A stretch of 8,604 bases of DNA from Hyphomicrobiaceae bacterium (GTDB taxonomy: Bacteria; Pseudomonadota; Alphaproteobacteria; Rhizobiales; Hyphomicrobiaceae). The stretch covers positions 1 to 8,604 of the forward strand of contig JAFMSC010000156.1 of NCBI GenBank assembly GCA_017353825.1, given 5' to 3'. This document shows, piece after piece, positions 6,126-8,604 of the stretch. Position 1 is the stretch's first letter. Each line of letters starts with the position of its first letter. A program made the translations under genes and the position numbers. The notes below the pieces were generated by a model. The model made no database searches, was not told where the DNA came from, and saw only the letters and a list, made by a program, of their open reading frames with translations.

Positions 6126-7763
6126 ATGCTGCGCGGGTTGATGATGGACCGGCCGCTCCTGGTGTCGAGCGTGATCGACTATGCCGCCGACGCCTACCCT
6201 GATGTGGAGATCGTGTCGCAGACCGTGGAGGGCGGCCTGCACCGCTACGGCTACCGTGCGGCGCGCGGGCGCATCGGCCGTCTCGCCAACGCCCTCCTGG
6301 GGCTCGGCATCAAACCGGGCGACCGGGTGGCGACGCTGGCCTGGAACGGCCACCGGCACTTCGAGCTCTACTACGCCATCGCCGGCATCGGAGCGGTGTG
6401 CCACACCATCAACCCGCGCCTGTTCCCGGATCAGATCTCCTACATCGCCAACCACGCCGAGGACACGGCGCTGTTTTTCGACCTCACATTCCTGCCGCTG
6501 GTGGAGAAGCTGGCCCCCGCCTTGAAGAGCGTGCGCACCTTCGCCCTGATGACCGACCACGCGCACATGCCGGCCAACGGCCAGCTCAACGACCTTCTCT
6601 GCTACGAGGGCCTGGTGGAGGAGATGAACCCGCACATCGAATGGCCGGAGTTCGACGAGAATGCGGCATGCGCGCTGTGCTACACCTCGGGCACCACCGG
6701 CGAACCCAAGGGCGTCCTCTACTCCAACCGCTCGATGCTCCTGCACAGCCTCTTCCTCACGGCTACGCGCGCCGACCTATTCGCGCACAACCGCAGGATC
6801 CTGCCGGTGGTGCCCCTGTTCCACGCCAACGCCTGGAGTCTGCCCTACATAACGCCGATGACGGGCTGCACCCTGATCTTCCCGGGCGCCAGGCTAGACG
6901 GCCCCGCGCTCTACGACCTGATGGAGAGGGAAAAGGCCGAGGCCGGATGGGGCGTGCCGACGGTGTGGCTCGGGCTCATCGACGAGTTCAGGAAGCGTGG
7001 GCGCAAACCGCCGCATCTGCGGCAAATTTTGAGCGGCGGCTCGGCGGTCCCGCAGGCGATGATCGACACGCTGATCCGCGACTGGGATATCGAGGTTACG
7101 CACGGATGGGGCATGACGGAGATGAGCCCCGTGGGCTCCCTCACGTTGCTGCGTCCCGAGGAGCGCGCCAAGCCGCACCTGGAACGCGCCCAGCTCGTGG
7201 CCAAGCAGGGGCGGCGCATGTTCGGCGTCGACCTCAAGGTGATCGACGAGAAGGGCAGGCGCGCACCCGCGGACGGGGAGACCTCGGGCGAGCTGTACGT
7301 GCGCGGCGCGGCCGTGGTGTCGGGCTACTATAAGAACGAGGAGGCCACACGCAGACAGGTCGACGCCGAGGGCTGGTTCGGCACCGGCGACGTGGCCAAG
7401 ATAACGCCGGATGGCTGGCTCGTCATCGTCGACCGCACCAAGGACCTGGTGAAGTCGGGCGGCGAGTGGATCAGCTCCATCGACGTGGAGAACGCCGCCA
7501 TGGCCTGCCAAGGCCTCGCCCAATGCGCCGTGATCGGCGTGCCCCACCCCAAATGGCACGAGCGACCCCTGCTGGTGGCCGTGAAGGCACCCGGCGCCAA
7601 CCCCACCAAGACCGAGATCCTCGACACGCTGGCGAGGAAGGTAGCCAAATGGCAGCTCCCCGACGACGTGGTGTTCGTTGACACCCTGCCCATGACCGCG
7701 ACGGGCAAGATCTCCAAGAAGGACCTGCGCGCCCGGTTCGCAGACTACAAGCTGCCGGCGTGA
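6126..7763 (+). CDS. acyl-CoA ligase of the AlkK/DmdB type (medium-chain fatty acid or methylmercaptopropionate-like substrate)
   Basis: This 545-residue adenylate-forming enzyme activates a carboxylic acid with ATP and joins it to CoA. All class motifs are present: the P-loop-like YTSGTTGEPKGV (186-197), GWGMTEMSP (328-335, aryl/acyl-adenylate motif), WFGTGDVAKI (417-426, ribose-binding D422), VDRTKDLVKSGGEWIS (435-450, R437 and the hinge region), and the C-terminal catalytic Lys K528 in PMTATGKISK. The opening MLRGLMMDRPLLVSS and the stretches RVATLAWNGHRHFELYYA and CHTINPRLFPDQISYI are typical of the AlkK/medium-chain acyl-CoA synthetase group, which includes DmdB, the 3-methylmercaptopropionate-CoA ligase of DMSP demethylation. 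Length is normal. ATG 6126 follows GGAGGAG closely and starts at the family's usual N-terminus; upstream open sequence to 5901 is antisense to the neighbouring gene. It is divergent from the bifunctional hydratase/dehydrogenase, consistent with shared control of acid activation and beta-oxidation. Chain length or sulfur substrate cannot be decided from sequence. Confidence 0.94.
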   Translation: MLRGLMMDRPLLVSSVIDYAADAYPDVEIVSQTVEGGLHRYGYRAARGRIGRLANALLGLGIKPGDRVATLAWNGHRHFELYYAIAGIGAVCHTINPRLFPDQISYIANHAEDTALFFDLTFLPLVEKLAPALKSVRTFALMTDHAHMPANGQLNDLLCYEGLVEEMNPHIEWPEFDENAACALCYTSGTTGEPKGVLYSNRSMLLHSLFLTATRADLFAHNRRILPVVPLFHANAWSLPYITPMTGCTLIFPGARLDGPALYDLMEREKAEAGWGVPTVWLGLIDEFRKRGRKPPHLRQILSGGSAVPQAMIDTLIRDWDIEVTHGWGMTEMSPVGSLTLLRPEERAKPHLERAQLVAKQGRRMFGVDLKVIDEKGRRAPADGETSGELYVRGAAVVSGYYKNEEATRRQVDAEGWFGTGDVAKITPDGWLVIVDRTKDLVKSGGEWISSIDVENAAMACQGLAQCAVIGVPHPKWHERPLLVAVKAPGANPTKTEILDTLARKVAKWQLPDDVVFVDTLPMTATGKISKKDLRARFADYKLPA

Positions 7764-7788
7764 ACGACCGCGCTCTCGGGATAGCCTG

Positions 7789-8604
7789 TCAGCCGGCGAA
7801 AACGCCCCGCAGGGAATCAACGAGCAGACGCTCCCGTACTTCTGGATCGGGCAGCGAGAGCTGGGTCTGGAACAGCTCGTAAACCAGCTGGCACACCTTG
7901 TCCGCGGGGGCCTGCGCCATGGCCTGACGGTTGGCAATGAGCGCGAAGTCCTCCCGCGTCCAGCCACGCTCAGCCAGCGCGTTGGCCAGCACCGCGTACT
8001 GGGCCTGGCTCGGCTGCGGATATACGCGCGGTACCTGCCGCCCCTCCGCGATCGCCTCGAATATCGCAGTCGCCAGCGCCTGCAGGTGCGCGGTATCCTC
8101 CGAGGAGCCCTGCAGCATCGCAACGATCAGGGGCTCGGCTTCTCCCTGCCTGATGAAGCCGCTGCATGCCTCCACACTGTGCGCGCGCAGCTTGTCCAGC
8201 GTCTCGAAATACGCGTTGGCCACCGTCTTGAGCAAGGGCAGCGTGGCTGACAGGCCGTTCGCGACCTGCTGGCGGCGCAGCTCCGCGAGCTTGCGCGCCA
8301 CGTGCTGGCCGATCACGGCGTCATCCTTGCCCTCGCTCGCCAGGGTGGCCGCCTCTGCGAGGCGCTGAGCATACCAGTCGGGGAACTCGCGCTTGATGAT
8401 GCGCCACAACGCGCTCCTCTGCAGCGTGGCGTCGATGGCCTCGGTGCTGCTGGCACGGAAGCCGATGAGGGGCGGCATCTCCAGGCTCTTGCGGTCGGCG
8501 ATGGACATGGCCCCGGACGACGTGCTCAGTGCAGCAGCGAAGCCGGCCAGCTGCTCGCGATACTGGTACCCGGCGCCGCCCACCCCGGCGAGGAGGATGA
8601 CGAG
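7789..8604 (-). CDS. unidentified helical protein with hydrophobic N-terminal stretch (partial at window edge)
   Basis: The frame is open from the right edge to TGA at 7791-7789 and shows 271 residues. The first visible residues, LVILLAGVGGAGYQYREQL, are the end of a hydrophobic segment. A signal peptide or membrane anchor therefore probably begins outside the window, and the GTG at 8583 is unlikely to be the real start because no ribosome binding site precedes it. The rest is soluble and almost all alpha-helical, with many charged residues (IIKREFPDWYAQRLAEAA, RKLAELRRQQ, DKVCQLVYELFQTQ), no Cys-rich, nucleotide-binding or enzymatic motif, and no repeats. I do not recognise a family. It converges on the ligase with only 25 bases between stop codons, so the two are not co-transcribed, and it is likely unrelated to the catabolic genes. 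A periplasmic or membrane-anchored structural role is possible but not shown. Confidence 0.75.
   Translation of the reverse strand, partial: LVILLAGVGGAGYQYREQLAGFAAALSTSSGAMSIADRKSLEMPPLIGFRASSTEAIDATLQRSALWRIIKREFPDWYAQRLAEAATLASEGKDDAVIGQHVARKLAELRRQQVANGLSATLPLLKTVANAYFETLDKLRAHSVEACSGFIRQGEAEPLIVAMLQGSSEDTAHLQALATAIFEAIAEGRQVPRVYPQPSQAQYAVLANALAERGWTREDFALIANRQAMAQAPADKVCQLVYELFQTQLSLPDPEVRERLLVDSLRGVFAG

Noticed and set aside
5988..6746. N-terminal 253-residue extension of the bifunctional enzyme frame
   Set aside because: It runs antisense through the ligase gene and has no domain signal; the crotonase domain starts right after the AGGAGG near 5990.
7754..7797. GCCGGC inverted pair between the convergent ligase and edge gene as a bidirectional terminator
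   Set aside because: The arms are a self-palindromic 6-mer 32 bases apart with no T-run, so there is no support for a terminator.

Overview
The window is GC-rich bacterial DNA holding a few large catabolic genes with strong ribosome binding sites. No rRNA, tRNA, CRISPR array, transposase or integrase is visible. Gene content and base composition suggest a proteobacterium, perhaps an alphaproteobacterium, but no taxonomic marker is present, so this is inference.

Layout. Bases 1-231 hold no recognisable gene. At 232-1530 (+) lies an M24-fold metallopeptidase-like protein, related to the branch that contains Xaa-Pro peptidases and the DMSP lyase DddP, with one metal-binding Asp replaced by Cys. 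At 1570-2024 (+) is a decayed two-gene cassette: a DUF4160 gene broken by about four frameshifts and an overlapping DUF2442 gene broken by two. At 2129-3088 (+) is an intact beta-hydroxyacid dehydrogenase of the 3-hydroxyisobutyrate dehydrogenase superfamily. At about 3045-3781 (-) are two more frameshifted remnants: a small single-pass membrane protein and an unidentified soluble protein. At 3882-5987 (-) is a bifunctional enoyl-CoA hydratase/3-hydroxyacyl-CoA dehydrogenase. It is divergent, across 138 bases, from an AlkK/DmdB-type acyl-CoA ligase at 6126-7763 (+). At the right edge, 7789-8604 (-), is an unidentified helical protein with a hydrophobic N-terminal stretch, cut by the window end.

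How the genes could work together. The ligase would activate a fatty or other carboxylic acid to its CoA thioester. The bifunctional enzyme would carry out the hydration and NAD-dependent oxidation steps of beta-oxidation. The acyl-CoA dehydrogenase and thiolase needed to complete a cycle are not in the window. The M24 protein and the dehydrogenase lie in the same direction and may have been neighbours before the DUF4160/DUF2442 cassette was inserted or stranded between them.

The main non-obvious content is in the two apparently empty gaps (1531-2128 and 3089-3881). Reading across frames shows at least four former genes with eight frameshifts in total, while about 6 kb of flanking large genes carry none. 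That contrast argues for real gene decay rather than poor sequence quality.
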